Shown here one piece after another: positions 34,986 through 44,032 of a DNA stretch of 64,000 bases. The translations under genes and the position numbers were made by a program. Location of the stretch: positions 89,434 to 153,433 of the forward strand of contig SVGM01000008.1 in assembly GCA_015056365.1 (NCBI GenBank). Reading direction: 5' to 3'. Source of the DNA: Clostridiales bacterium (lineage in GTDB: Bacteria; Bacillota; Clostridia; Christensenellales; Aristaeellaceae). Within the stretch, counting starts at the first letter, position 1. The number at the start of each line of letters is the position of its first letter. The notes beneath the pieces are model-generated. The model worked only from the letters and a program-made list of their open reading frames with translations. It was not told where the DNA came from and did not search any database.

Positions 34986-36008
34986 ATGAAGCCTGCAACC
35001 AGAAAGCTTTTGAATTTTCTGTTTTTGTTCTTTACACTGGGCGTGGTTCTGTATCTAGGCTTGAGCGGAAACGATCTGGAGGATCTGGCTCAGGCACTGA
35101 AAACCTTTAGTCCTGTTTATTTGCTTTTGTGCACAGCCTGCTGGATGGTCTATGTGCTGATGGACGCGCTGAGCGTACATTGCTTCCTCCGCCGGCAGGG
35201 GCATCCAATCCGGCTACGCGACAGCATCCATGCAGCCATTGTTGGTCTTTACTACTGCAACATCACCCCGGGCGCCAGCGGCGGCCAGCCCATGGAAATG
35301 TATTGTCTGAGCAAAAAAAATGTGCCCATCGGCGTCAGCGGATCGGCGCTGGCTGTGAAGTTCGTTTGTTTTCAGATCATTCTGCTCATCACCGGCGCTG
35401 TTCTATGGCTCACCGGTGCCGAATTTGTTTCGAACCATACCCAGGGTGTCGTCTGGCTCATTGTTCTGGGCTATGTCTTCAATTTCTTTTCCATCAGCGG
35501 CGTCATACTGATGGCCATCAACCGCAAGGCGGTTCTCTGGGTCATTGACAAATGTATCAACATCGGCGTCAAACTTCGCATCTGCAAAGACCCAGAAGCC
35601 TCCCGCCAGCGCTGGACCGATCATTGCGAAAGCTTCCTGGGCAGTTTTCGCATGCTGCTCCGTACCCCGAAGGATCTGCTGATCCAATGTGCAATCGCAT
35701 TTTCTGAGCTGATGGTGCAAATGCTGATTATCCTGTGCATCTACCATGCCATGGGCTTCAGCGGCCCAACTCCCATGGAACTGATCACCATCGGCGTACT
35801 GCTTTACATCAGCGCCAGCTACACGCCCCTGCCCGGCGCTTCCGGTGCACAGGAAGGCGGTTTCGCCTTGTTCTTCAAGAACATTTTCCCGGACGCCAGC
35901 CTGTTTGTTGCGCTGCTGATATGGCGCTTTTTTACCTACTACCTCACCATTCTGGTGGGGGCCGTGGTCACCACCGTGGAAAGCCTTCACGGCATCTGGA
36001 AGAAATAA
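34986..36008 (+). CDS. lysylphosphatidylglycerol synthase TM-region / YbhN-type membrane protein
   Basis: 340-residue protein with about eight membrane segments, of the UPF0104 / LPG_synthase_TM family. The signature TPLPGASGAQEGGFALFF near residue 285 and CNITPGASGGQPMEM near residue 95 are typical. It corresponds to the flippase half of MprF without the aminoacyl-transferase domain, so it may translocate a lipid, but this is inferred. Starts after AGGAGAG with its own promoter. Its stop is one base from the convergent TraB-like stop. Confidence 0.87.
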   Translation: MKPATRKLLNFLFLFFTLGVVLYLGLSGNDLEDLAQALKTFSPVYLLLCTACWMVYVLMDALSVHCFLRRQGHPIRLRDSIHAAIVGLYYCNITPGASGGQPMEMYCLSKKNVPIGVSGSALAVKFVCFQIILLITGAVLWLTGAEFVSNHTQGVVWLIVLGYVFNFFSISGVILMAINRKAVLWVIDKCINIGVKLRICKDPEASRQRWTDHCESFLGSFRMLLRTPKDLLIQCAIAFSELMVQMLIILCIYHAMGFSGPTPMELITIGVLLYISASYTPLPGASGAQEGGFALFFKNIFPDASLFVALLIWRFFTYYLTILVGAVVTTVESLHGIWKK

Positions 36009-36009
36009 C

Positions 36010-36951
36010 TTACGGATTTTCTTCAAGCCACAGTCTTTCTACTGTATAGCCCCGCTGCTCAAGTTCCCACAGGATACTGTCCCGGGGCAAAACCAAGTGC
36101 ATCAGTCCCACCGTGACAAAATAACGGTGGGATTCTTCATTTTCCAGCAAATCACAAAGTCCATCAGCCATCTGACGGTTGCGTCCGGTAACCAACGCGC
36201 TGTGGTATTCCTCCGCCAGTAACGGATCCATGGCATCGTCCTCAAGGGCGTAATCCCGTGCAAATGCCTCTGCGTCGCCATCATGCCACCACTTGGGCCA
36301 GCTGGACAGGGTACTGTTCTTCGCTGCTTGCGGATCGAGAATCGTGGTGCAGGTCTGCCATAGCATTTCTTGCTGCAAGGGCATGCTCATGCCATCCATC
36401 AGCAGCAATTGCTGCTCTGCAGTCTCCAGGTAGCACAGCTCTTTCCCTTCGGCATAGCGAAGAACGGTGTTTTCCACGCCATATTCCATGGCTTTTTGAG
36501 CATTGCGTACCCCCAGCTGCCCGGCAGCAGCGTCAGTGGTCAAAACGCTGCTCACCGCCCAGGGTTTCATCTGATCCATCACAGTCATCGCAAAATTTTC
36601 CTGACGACAAACACGGGAAACTAACCCGTAGCACTCCGGTAAAAGCACATCCGCCAGAGTGCCGCTCTCCAAAAACATCAAATCCTGCGCAGCCTGCAGG
36701 GCAGCAGGGTCTTCGTTATCACATTCAAAAACAAATACGTCCGCCTGCTGCATCTCATGGAGAATATGTTCCCCGTAAGGCTCCATCTGTTTGTTGCCCA
36801 CATGAATGGAGCCAAGGATCACCATGGAATTTCTTCCGCCGGTGATGCGATAACAGATGCCCTGAGACGGCTGTGCGCTGCAGCTGCACAAAAACAAAAG
36901 CATCATCAGCAGCACAAGGAAAGCCGCACGCTTCCGTCTATTGTCCTTCAT
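36010..36951 (-). CDS. TraB/GumN-family lipoprotein
   Basis: 313-residue predicted lipoprotein. The signal ends in the lipobox LCSC (LLFLCSCSAQ). The mature part follows the TraB/GumN pattern: VILGSIHVGNKQMEPYG with the conserved GSxHVG, DVFVFECDNED, and a C-terminal YFVTVGLMHLVLPRDSI. Members include the Wnt-cleaving metalloprotease TIKI; bacterial roles are unclear. The start at 36951 follows AAGGAG. It is the third gene of the YugP-helicase-TraB unit. Confidence 0.85.
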   Translation of the reverse strand: MKDNRRKRAAFLVLLMMLLFLCSCSAQPSQGICYRITGGRNSMVILGSIHVGNKQMEPYGEHILHEMQQADVFVFECDNEDPAALQAAQDLMFLESGTLADVLLPECYGLVSRVCRQENFAMTVMDQMKPWAVSSVLTTDAAAGQLGVRNAQKAMEYGVENTVLRYAEGKELCYLETAEQQLLLMDGMSMPLQQEMLWQTCTTILDPQAAKNSTLSSWPKWWHDGDAEAFARDYALEDDAMDPLLAEEYHSALVTGRNRQMADGLCDLLENEESHRYFVTVGLMHLVLPRDSILWELEQRGYTVERLWLEENP

Positions 36952-36964
36952 CTCTTTTTGCTCC

Positions 36965-39250
36965 TTATTCCTGTGATTGCTGCGGCGAAAGTGCTTCGTC
37001 CCGCAGCCGCCAATGTTCCGGCAAAAGCGCCCTGTATGCAGGGGTGAAGTAACGGTCATCCACCAGAACAAGTACGCCTTGATCCCTTTCCGAACGAATC
37101 ACACGGCCGCCTGCCTGCTGCACCTTTTGCATGGCAGGAATCCGGCATGCATAGTGAAACCCGTCTCCAAAGCGCTGGTCATAGCAGGTGCGAATGGCGC
37201 TCAGCTTCTGGGACGGCGTAGGCAGCCCAACGCCCACGATCATAGCACCGATGAGCTGATCACCGGGCAGGTCTATCCCTTCACTGAACAGTCCCCCCAA
37301 TACGCACAAACCCAGAACAGGACGCGATGTATTGGAAAAAGCTTCAAAGAAAGCCGCGCGATCCTCTTCTGTCATTTGTGGGGTCTGAATCCACATCTCC
37401 GGCAGTTCATCCTCGTTCAGATGCGCCAGCACCAGCTTCAAGTAGGCGTAGCCCGGGAAGAACACAAGATAGTTGCCTTCCTTGAAACGAACCATCTCCG
37501 CAATGCACTGCGCCACCTGCGCGGCGCTGGTCTCACGGTCCTGATAGCGGGTGGAGATCCTGCGTCCAACGACTCTCAGGTTCTCTTCGGGAAAAGGCGA
37601 CGGCAACGCAAAGCAGGCGTCTCCCTCCTCGCCGCCCAACAGTTGCTTCATGCAAGACAGCGGCGACAGGGTCGCAGAGAAGAACACCGCACCCCGCTGC
37701 CCTGCGGTGATCCGGGCGATCTCCGGCGCCGGCGAAAGACAATACAAACAGACACTCCGTTCCTTGCCCTTCGCCTGCCAGAGAATCGCATACTCGCAAG
37801 TTTTTTGCATTTCTGCCCCGTGCAAAAAAGGCAGGCACAGACGAATCACTTCAAAAACGTCCGGAATCCCCGGAGGATGCGGCATGGAAGCCACCATCGT
37901 TGCTTCCTCCAGCACCTTTTCCACTTGGGAAAGAAGATCGTCCTGCAGTTCCGCTTCCTGCCATTCTCTTTCCTCCGGCAGGGGCGGCGGCTGCTTGCGC
38001 AAAGCATGAATCAGCGCCGTTAACGCCTGATAGTACTTGTGCTTGCGTCCGCAGATCCTGCCGAATGCAGCGCGATGCTGACAAAGAAACGCGCTGTCCA
38101 TCTCGCCCGACAGTGACTCCCGTACTCTGTCCACCACATGGTGCGCTTCGTCGATGAGTAGCGTCATGTCCCTACGCTGCTGAAAAAGACGTTTCAACTG
38201 GGCAAAAGGATCGAAGGCATAGTTCAGATCCATCAGGATCACATCTGCCAGTTCGGTCAGCTTCAGCGCCAGCTCAAAGGGGCAAAGCTGGTGACGGTCA
38301 GCCACCGCAGTGATGAACTGGTCAGTCCAGCAGCCCTCTACCGCCAGCAATTCCTCCACCGCATCCGCTTCCCGCAGGAAATGCCCCTTGGCACGGGGGC
38401 AGTCATCAGGATGGCAGCGGGTCATGTGAGGACACATCTTCTCCCTTGCTGTCAGCATGCTGACCCTTATCGCCGCGCCGTTTTCCAGCATCCTCTGAAG
38501 GGCTTCCAGCGGACTTTGCCGGGCAGTATTGCGTGAGGTAAGATACAACAGCTTGCCAGTTTTCCCCTCGCCCAGCGCCTTCAGGGCAGGAAAAAGCACC
38601 GCAACGCTCTTTCCGGTACCGGTGGGCAGGCTGGCAAAGAGTCGGCGTTTTCGGACAACGGCCGTGTAGACCTGCCGCGCCAGCTCACGTTGCCCGGCTC
38701 TATACTGCGAATAGGGAAAAACCATTGCCTGCAAAGAGGCGTCCCGCCGTGCGCGATGTTCCCTCTCCCTGAGCGCAACCTTTACATAGGCAGTCAGCCA
38801 TTCCTCCAGTTGCGCTATCAACTCGCCGACATCCATGCACTCTTCATACGCACGGCGTACCTCGCCTTGGGTGGTCACGTAGCTGACACAGAAACGCACA
38901 CGCTCGCAACCCATTTCCAAGGCAACCATTGCGGCATAGCAAATCGCCTGTGCCCTGTGGTCCGGCGCTGCCGCGTCACCCTGCCAGGAACTGTGCTTCA
39001 TCTCCTCCACCAGCGGGATATCGCCGCCAGTAAAGGCATCCATGCGGCCAAAAAGCGTAATTTCTTCGCCGCTGATGGAAAAACTGTGGGAGATGGTTTT
39101 CTCGATCTCGGCATCCCGGCGCTGCTGGGTGGCCCGGTGGGCTTTCGTTCCTGCCAGCATGTCCCCAACGCCGCTGGTGAGGATGATATCCTCAGGCGGA
39201 AAGCAAAAGGCTACCAGCTCGCGGACAGAAACGCGCAATGCTTTCTCCAC
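36965..39250 (-). CDS. XPD/DinG-type helicase with N-terminal RecB/Cas4-like nuclease domain
   Basis: 761-residue DNA helicase-nuclease. N-terminal part (about 8-190) shows RecB-like nuclease motifs: His38, Asp71 in FGRMDAF, VEEMK (Glu83, Lys85) and HRAQAICY (Gln101, Tyr105). The helicase has LPTGTGKSVAVLF, an iron-sulfur-type cysteine set (CPHMTRCHPDDC and later LCPFE), LLIDEAHHV, FFSATLSPLS, GLFSEGIDLPG and QQAGGRVIRSERDQG. The best start is a GTG at 39250, eight bases after AAAGGAGG; a longer frame would overlap yugP. A role in repair of damaged or structured DNA is inferred. Confidence 0.9.
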   Translation of the reverse strand: MEKALRVSVRELVAFCFPPEDIILTSGVGDMLAGTKAHRATQQRRDAEIEKTISHSFSISGEEITLFGRMDAFTGGDIPLVEEMKHSSWQGDAAAPDHRAQAICYAAMVALEMGCERVRFCVSYVTTQGEVRRAYEECMDVGELIAQLEEWLTAYVKVALREREHRARRDASLQAMVFPYSQYRAGQRELARQVYTAVVRKRRLFASLPTGTGKSVAVLFPALKALGEGKTGKLLYLTSRNTARQSPLEALQRMLENGAAIRVSMLTAREKMCPHMTRCHPDDCPRAKGHFLREADAVEELLAVEGCWTDQFITAVADRHQLCPFELALKLTELADVILMDLNYAFDPFAQLKRLFQQRRDMTLLIDEAHHVVDRVRESLSGEMDSAFLCQHRAAFGRICGRKHKYYQALTALIHALRKQPPPLPEEREWQEAELQDDLLSQVEKVLEEATMVASMPHPPGIPDVFEVIRLCLPFLHGAEMQKTCEYAILWQAKGKERSVCLYCLSPAPEIARITAGQRGAVFFSATLSPLSCMKQLLGGEEGDACFALPSPFPEENLRVVGRRISTRYQDRETSAAQVAQCIAEMVRFKEGNYLVFFPGYAYLKLVLAHLNEDELPEMWIQTPQMTEEDRAAFFEAFSNTSRPVLGLCVLGGLFSEGIDLPGDQLIGAMIVGVGLPTPSQKLSAIRTCYDQRFGDGFHYACRIPAMQKVQQAGGRVIRSERDQGVLVLVDDRYFTPAYRALLPEHWRLRDEALSPQQSQE

Positions 39251-39284
39251 GGCGGCAGCCTCCTTTCCTTTTGTAAAAAGCAGC

Positions 39285-39971
39285 TTAGTTGTCCCTACGG
39301 GAACGAGCCAGCAAAACCAGCCTGAGCAGCTGCAGCGCGCTGGACACCGCAGCGGCCACATAGGTCATGGCAGCTGCATTCAGCACTTTCTGCGCGCCAT
39401 TGATCTCGTCTTCCCCCAGAAAACCGCCCTGACGAAGCAACGTCACAGCACGGCGGCTGGCGTCGAACTCCACTGGCAGCGTCACCAGCGAAAACACCAG
39501 CGTCAGTGCGAAGCAGAGAATGCCTACGGTGATCAAGGGTTCCCAGCTGAAAATCAAACCTGCCAAAAAGATAGGAAAATACAGATGACTGCCAAGGTTC
39601 ACCACCGGCACAATAGCGCTGCGCAGCTTCAGCGGCGCGTATCCATCGTGCTGCTGCATGGCATGGCCGCACTCATGGGCAGCAACGCCGATCGCAGCGA
39701 TACTGGCGTTACCGTTTACGCTCTGACTGAGCCGAAGCACATTGGTCGAGGGATCATAATGGTCGGTCAGGTCACCGGCAACGCTTGAAATCTGCACATT
39801 GAAATTGCCGCTTTGATTCAACAATTCGCGGGACACCTGATCCGCCGTCACACCTCGGCGGCTAAGCACTCTGCTGTACTCGGAAAAAGTGGACTTAACG
39901 CGGAACTGCGCCCAAAGTCCAAGCAACAGACCAGGGATCACCAAAAGCATCGTCCAGTCAAAATAGAACAT
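39285..39971 (-). CDS. yugP: YugP-family zinc metallopeptidase
   Basis: 228-residue membrane-bound putative peptidase. The zinc motif AAHECGHAMQQH is flanked by membrane segments at the N-terminus (MLLVIPGLLLGLWAQ) and in the middle and end. YugP proteins are common in Firmicutes and lack a defined substrate. First gene of the minus-strand unit with the helicase and TraB-like lipoprotein; start after AGGAGG. Confidence 0.9.
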   Translation of the reverse strand: MFYFDWTMLLVIPGLLLGLWAQFRVKSTFSEYSRVLSRRGVTADQVSRELLNQSGNFNVQISSVAGDLTDHYDPSTNVLRLSQSVNGNASIAAIGVAAHECGHAMQQHDGYAPLKLRSAIVPVVNLGSHLYFPIFLAGLIFSWEPLITVGILCFALTLVFSLVTLPVEFDASRRAVTLLRQGGFLGEDEINGAQKVLNAAAMTYVAAAVSSALQLLRLVLLARSRRDN

Positions 39972-40027
39972 AGAATCCTCCTTCTACCACACCGGAACGC
40001 AGCGGTCAAAAACAATCCGTCGTCCTT

Positions 40028-40055
40028 ATCATACACCATTTCGGCTCAAATACAA
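40028..40055 (-). promoter_or_regulatory. promoter of yugP-helicase-TraB unit
   Basis: Minus strand TTGTAT, 16-base spacer, TATGAT preceded by GTG, about 57 bases before the yugP ATG. Confidence 0.5.
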
Positions 40056-40150
40056 CTGAAAATGTTTCAACTGTCGGTTTCCGATTTCCATTACCTCCAG
40101 CGGATAATTGCAGGCGCTTTGGGGCATCCTGATCTTCAGGAGGGAAAGCG

Positions 40151-40789
40151 ATGAAACAGCGATATCCGTTTTCACATTCGCAAGTGGCTGAGCTTGGCAG
40201 CTGGCTAATGCTGATGGCTGCCACCCTGCTCCTGATGACCATTCTGCTTATGCCGCTCAACGCCCTGGGACTGACGAAGGAAGAACAACGCCTTAAAGAA
40301 GCATGGCAGCAGGGTGAGCTCGTGCGGCTGCATATTCTCGCGGAGGATGACTCCAAAGAAGCGCAGCAGGTGAAGCTGATCGTTCGGGATAGTATTCTTG
40401 CCACCTTCGGCGAAAAACTGAAGGCGCTTGGATTGACCAACAGCGATCAGGTATATGCGTATCTGCTTTCTCATGCGGATGAAATGGAACAGGTCGCGCT
40501 TTCCGCTGCCCGAGAGGCTGGCTTCGATGGCGAAGTTCGTGCACAGGTCGGCGTTATGGATCTTCCCTCGAAGCAATACGGAGATGTACTGCTTCCTTCG
40601 GGGCCATACCGCGCGCTTCGCATTACGCTGGGGGCAGGACAGGGACAGAACTGGTGGTGTATCCTTTTTCCACAACTATGTCTTGCACTTGCCGGAGATG
40701 AGCCCTGGCAAACCGAGCCTGAGGAACCGCCCAGGCCTGTCTTTTACACACTGGACATCCTATCCTGCTGGACGTTGCTTGCTCCCTGA
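40151..40789 (+). CDS. spoIIR: stage II sporulation protein R
   Basis: Forespore-made secreted signal that triggers SpoIIGA processing of pro-sigma-E in the mother cell. The 212-residue protein has one N-terminal membrane or signal segment (WLMLMAATLLLMTILLMP) and then family motifs VRLHILAEDDSKEAQQVKLIVRD, LPSGPYRALRITLG and GQNWWCILFPQLCLA, with two cysteines as usual. It starts after AGGAGGG. No forespore promoter could be assigned with confidence in the upstream gap. Confidence 0.95.
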   Translation: MKQRYPFSHSQVAELGSWLMLMAATLLLMTILLMPLNALGLTKEEQRLKEAWQQGELVRLHILAEDDSKEAQQVKLIVRDSILATFGEKLKALGLTNSDQVYAYLLSHADEMEQVALSAAREAGFDGEVRAQVGVMDLPSKQYGDVLLPSGPYRALRITLGAGQGQNWWCILFPQLCLALAGDEPWQTEPEEPPRPVFYTLDILSCWTLLAP

Positions 40790-40802
40790 CGGCTTTGCGC
40801 CA

Positions 40803-40831
40803 TTGACAACCGGCGTGCTTTGCTTGATAAT
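40803..40831 (+). promoter_or_regulatory. promoter between spoIIR and the YgiQ-like gene
   Basis: TTGACA, 17-base spacer, GATAAT. The expected start site falls at or inside the hairpin at 40832, so the leader would begin with that hairpin. Confidence 0.55.
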
Positions 40832-40868
40832 AAACGGTGGCCTGAGTTTTTGGCCGCCGTTTTACTTT
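40832..40868 (+). terminator. hairpin with T-tail after spoIIR
   Basis: AAACGGTGGCC and GGCCGCCGTTT pair around a nine-base loop, followed by TTTACTTT. It fits a spoIIR terminator, yet it lies downstream of the promoter at 40803, so it may also act in the YgiQ-like gene leader. Confidence 0.6.
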
Positions 40869-40889
40869 GCTTATGCAGGAGGGCAAGCC

Positions 40890-42860
40890 ATGGATTTTCT
40901 GCCTGTAACGATGGAGGACATGAAAGCCCGGGGCTGGGATGCGCCGGATTTCGTCTATGTGGTAGGGGAAGCCTATGTGGATCACCCTTCGTTTGGTCAT
41001 GCCATCATCAGCCGGGTGCTGGAACATGCAGGGTACCATATTGCCATGCTGTGCCTGCCCGAATACCATAGTGCAGACGAGTTCAAGCGTTTTGGCAAGC
41101 CCAAGCTGGGCTTTTTGGTGTCCTCCGGCGTTATTGACAGCATGGTCAACCACTATACTGCCGCCCGCAAGCGCCGCAGCGAAGACGCTTATGCACCCGG
41201 TGGAAAGGCCGGCATGCGGCCTGACCGGGCAGTGACCGTGTACTGCAACCGCATACACGAAGCATATCCCGGCATGCCAGTGCTCATCGGCGGTGTGGAA
41301 GCTTCCCTCAGACGTTTTTCCCACTACGACTACTGGGATGACAAGGTACGCCGCAGCGTACTGGTAGACAGCGCGGCTACGCTGCTGATGTACGGCATGG
41401 GTGAAAAGACCATCATTGATTGCTGCGACTGGGTACGACGCGGGATGCCGACGCATGAGCTCAAGCAGCTTACCGGCATCTGCTATATGGCCAAGCAGCC
41501 GCCCAAGGACGCGATACTCCTGCCCTCTCATGATCAGGTGGCCAACGACCCCAAAGAATACGCCAAAGCCTTCATGATGGAGTATGGCGAGCAGGATCCG
41601 GTGCGAGGCGGCGTGCTGTGCCAGATGCAGGACAGCCAGCGCTATCTGGTTCAGAATCCTCCTGCCATGCCCCTAGAACAAAACGAACTGGATCAGGTTT
41701 ATGACCTGCCCTTTACCCGACGGGCACATCCCATGTATGACAAAGTGGGCGGTGTACCGGCACTCAAAGAAGTCCGTTTTTCCCTGAGTGCCGTGCGCGG
41801 ATGCTACGGTGCCTGCAACTTCTGTGCCCTCACCTTTCACCAGGGGCGTATCGTAACCGCCCGCAGCCAGCAGTCCCTGCTCAAGGAAGCACGTCTGGTG
41901 ACCACCTTCCCGGATTTCAAGGGCTACATTCATGACGTGGGCGGCCCCACCGCCAATTTCCGTGGACCAGCCTGCGAAAAGCAGCGTAAACAGGGTGCCT
42001 GCAAAAACCGCCAGTGCCTCTACCCTACGCCCTGCAAAAACCTGAAGGTCAGCCACAAGGAGCTGTGCGAACTGCTGACCAAAATGCGAGCGCTGCCGAA
42101 GGTGAAAAAGGTATTTATCCGCTCCGGTATCCGTTTTGACTATGTGATGGCCGATAAGGATCCCACGTTCCTCAAGATGCTCTGCCAGCACCATGTCAGT
42201 GGGCAATTGAAAGTAGCTCCTGAGCATATCAGCTCTAATGTGCTGTCCAAAATGGGCAAACCGAACCGTGACGTTTATGAGCGCTTTGTGCAGCGCTATG
42301 AACAGATCAACAGGAACCTTGGCTCGAAGCAGTATCTGGTACCCTATCTGATGAGCAGCCATCCGGGAAGTACGCTGGCGGACGCTGTTACCCTCGCCGA
42401 ATACCTGCGTGATATCGGCCATCAGCCGGAACAGGTCCAGGACTTCTACCCCACCCCGGGTACGCTCAGCACCTGTATGTACCACACCGGTCTGGATCCC
42501 CGGGACATGAGCAAAGTCTATGTGCCTAAAACAGTGCACGAAAAGGCCATGCAGCGTGCATTGCTGCAGTTTAAGAACCCGCGTAACCATGCGTTGGTGC
42601 GTGAAGCGCTCCGCCTCTGCAACCGTGAGGATCTGATCGGATACGGCGCAAAGGCGCTGGTACCTCCGGAACGCGGATACGGACAGAAACAAGATGCACA
42701 AGGTCCACGGCGGCAAAATCGCCCTGCCCGCACCCCCGCTCATCAGAATAGCCGTGCTGCCTCTTCCAGTGCTCGCGCGCCCCAGTCACGCAATGAAAAC
42801 AGACGCAGCGTAAACGAACGTCCCGCCAGGCGTTCCAAGCATGAAAAACTGTCGCGGTAA
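40890..42860 (+). CDS. YgiQ-family radical SAM protein
   Basis: 656-residue radical S-adenosylmethionine protein. The cluster motif is RGCYGACNFCAL (Cys-x3-Cys-x2-Cys) near residue 310. The family start LPVTMEDMKARGWDAPDFV, HPSFGHAIISRVLE, VLIGGVEASLRRFSHYDYWDD and VAPEHISSNVLSKMGKP are all seen. The last 65 residues are a basic, low-complexity tail (Arg/Ser/Asn/Gln), as in other members. The reaction is unknown. Start ATG at 40890 is six bases after AGGAGGG. Its last codons form half of a terminator palindrome. Confidence 0.93.
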   Translation: MDFLPVTMEDMKARGWDAPDFVYVVGEAYVDHPSFGHAIISRVLEHAGYHIAMLCLPEYHSADEFKRFGKPKLGFLVSSGVIDSMVNHYTAARKRRSEDAYAPGGKAGMRPDRAVTVYCNRIHEAYPGMPVLIGGVEASLRRFSHYDYWDDKVRRSVLVDSAATLLMYGMGEKTIIDCCDWVRRGMPTHELKQLTGICYMAKQPPKDAILLPSHDQVANDPKEYAKAFMMEYGEQDPVRGGVLCQMQDSQRYLVQNPPAMPLEQNELDQVYDLPFTRRAHPMYDKVGGVPALKEVRFSLSAVRGCYGACNFCALTFHQGRIVTARSQQSLLKEARLVTTFPDFKGYIHDVGGPTANFRGPACEKQRKQGACKNRQCLYPTPCKNLKVSHKELCELLTKMRALPKVKKVFIRSGIRFDYVMADKDPTFLKMLCQHHVSGQLKVAPEHISSNVLSKMGKPNRDVYERFVQRYEQINRNLGSKQYLVPYLMSSHPGSTLADAVTLAEYLRDIGHQPEQVQDFYPTPGTLSTCMYHTGLDPRDMSKVYVPKTVHEKAMQRALLQFKNPRNHALVREALRLCNREDLIGYGAKALVPPERGYGQKQDAQGPRRQNRPARTPAHQNSRAASSSARAPQSRNENRRSVNERPARRSKHEKLSR

Positions 42861-42882
42861 TTACCGCGACAGTTTTTCATGC
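42839..42882. terminator. bidirectional terminator overlapping the YgiQ-like stop codon
   Basis: A perfect 44-base palindrome with 22-base arms, including AAAAACTGTCGCGGT and its complement. Both flanks end in TTTTT on the outgoing strand, so it can stop transcription from the plus-strand YgiQ-like gene and the convergent secreted-protein gene. The stop codon is at its centre. Confidence 0.85.
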
Positions 42883-42901
42883 GATTGAATACTGAGATCG
42901 A

Positions 42902-43951
42902 TTAGCCGGCAGCCAGTTCCTCGACGCCAAAGCTGTTGAGCAGGTAAGAATTGTACATGTTGTAGTCGCTCATGAGCGTCTTAAGGTAGCGCAGCTCGGC
43001 CTGATAAACGTACTTGTCGGTAACAATGTACACATCAAACACAGCATAGCCGTCCTCAGTGGTGTAGGCGATGGTACCGTAGTTCAGTTCTTCGCTAATG
43101 TTGCAGGTAGAGCCAGGCAGGCCGTCGGAAATCACGGTCACGTAATCGTTCAGGTTGCTGCTGTTGGCATTGTCCACGCGGCGAGCAAAGAAGGACACGC
43201 TGCCGTCTTCCAGAGAAGCGGAGACGCCGCTTTCGTCTTCAACCAGCAGTTCGTCGGTGAACACGGCGGGATACAGCACCATGAAGCCCAGCTTGGTGTT
43301 GACATACTCAACCACGATGCTCTCGGAATAGGCCTGCATTTCTTCTTCCACGCTCAGCTCGGTGCCGGTGGAGAAACCCATCAGGCGGAAGCCGCCCAGA
43401 GCAGTGGCATCGCTGGCAAAGGTGAAGATGGCACGGTCGATCCACATCACCTGAGCGAACTCATCCTCGTTGAGGAGGGAGTAGGCCTTGGGAGCCATGT
43501 ACATCTCGCCCATGATCTGCAGGGTGCCGTTGTCGCCCAGGTTATTCACCGTTACGGGCTTGAAGCCGATGTACTGGGTGCCGATATCCGTCAGAACCAC
43601 TTTCTCAGTCTGGGGGATCTGAGCCGCGAAGATGGTCTTCAGCAGTGCAGTCTGCGCAGCGGTGTCGGTGAGCATGGCCTCGGTGATGCCCAGAGAGGCG
43701 CCGCGCTCCTGACCAATGCGGATAAACGCATCCACAAAGGCGCTTTCCAGCACGCCTTCGGAATCAGGAACCACCATCGTCACGCCGTCGTCTGCATTAT
43801 ATGCGGCGGCACAAACCAGATCCATCAAAGGATAAAGAATTTCCAAATCTGCTCCCTGCTGGGCTTCCGCGGCGGCAAAGCCAATACCGCTCACCAGCAT
43901 GCAAAGCGTGAGAAGCAAGGTCGTTACACGGCGGAAAGTGTTCTTTTTCAT
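42902..43951 (-). CDS. secreted protein of unknown function
   Basis: 349-residue exported protein. Signal peptide 1-28 (VTTLLLTLCMLVSGIGFAAA, cut near AEA). The mature part is acidic (many Asp/Glu, few Lys), with no Cys-rich or enzymatic motif recognised; TKLGFMVLYPAVFTDELLVEDESG resembles a lipoprotein or PsbP-like domain core only weakly. The start follows AGGAGGAG. It lies 81 bases downstream of the flavoprotein gene and ends at the shared terminator. Probably extracellular; function not known. Confidence 0.7.
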   Translation of the reverse strand: MKKNTFRRVTTLLLTLCMLVSGIGFAAAEAQQGADLEILYPLMDLVCAAAYNADDGVTMVVPDSEGVLESAFVDAFIRIGQERGASLGITEAMLTDTAAQTALLKTIFAAQIPQTEKVVLTDIGTQYIGFKPVTVNNLGDNGTLQIMGEMYMAPKAYSLLNEDEFAQVMWIDRAIFTFASDATALGGFRLMGFSTGTELSVEEEMQAYSESIVVEYVNTKLGFMVLYPAVFTDELLVEDESGVSASLEDGSVSFFARRVDNANSSNLNDYVTVISDGLPGSTCNISEELNYGTIAYTTEDGYAVFDVYIVTDKYVYQAELRYLKTLMSDYNMYNSYLLNSFGVEELAAG

Positions 43952-44032
43952 GGTATACTCCTCCTAGCTCATGTATGGCTCCATGTGGATGCGTACCATC
44001 CATCGCTCATAGAACGAATGAAACAGCCTGCA

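Noticed and set aside
36965..39250. Cas4-type nuclease suggesting a CRISPR locus
   Set aside because: The nuclease is fused to a helicase and there are no cas genes or repeat arrays in the window.
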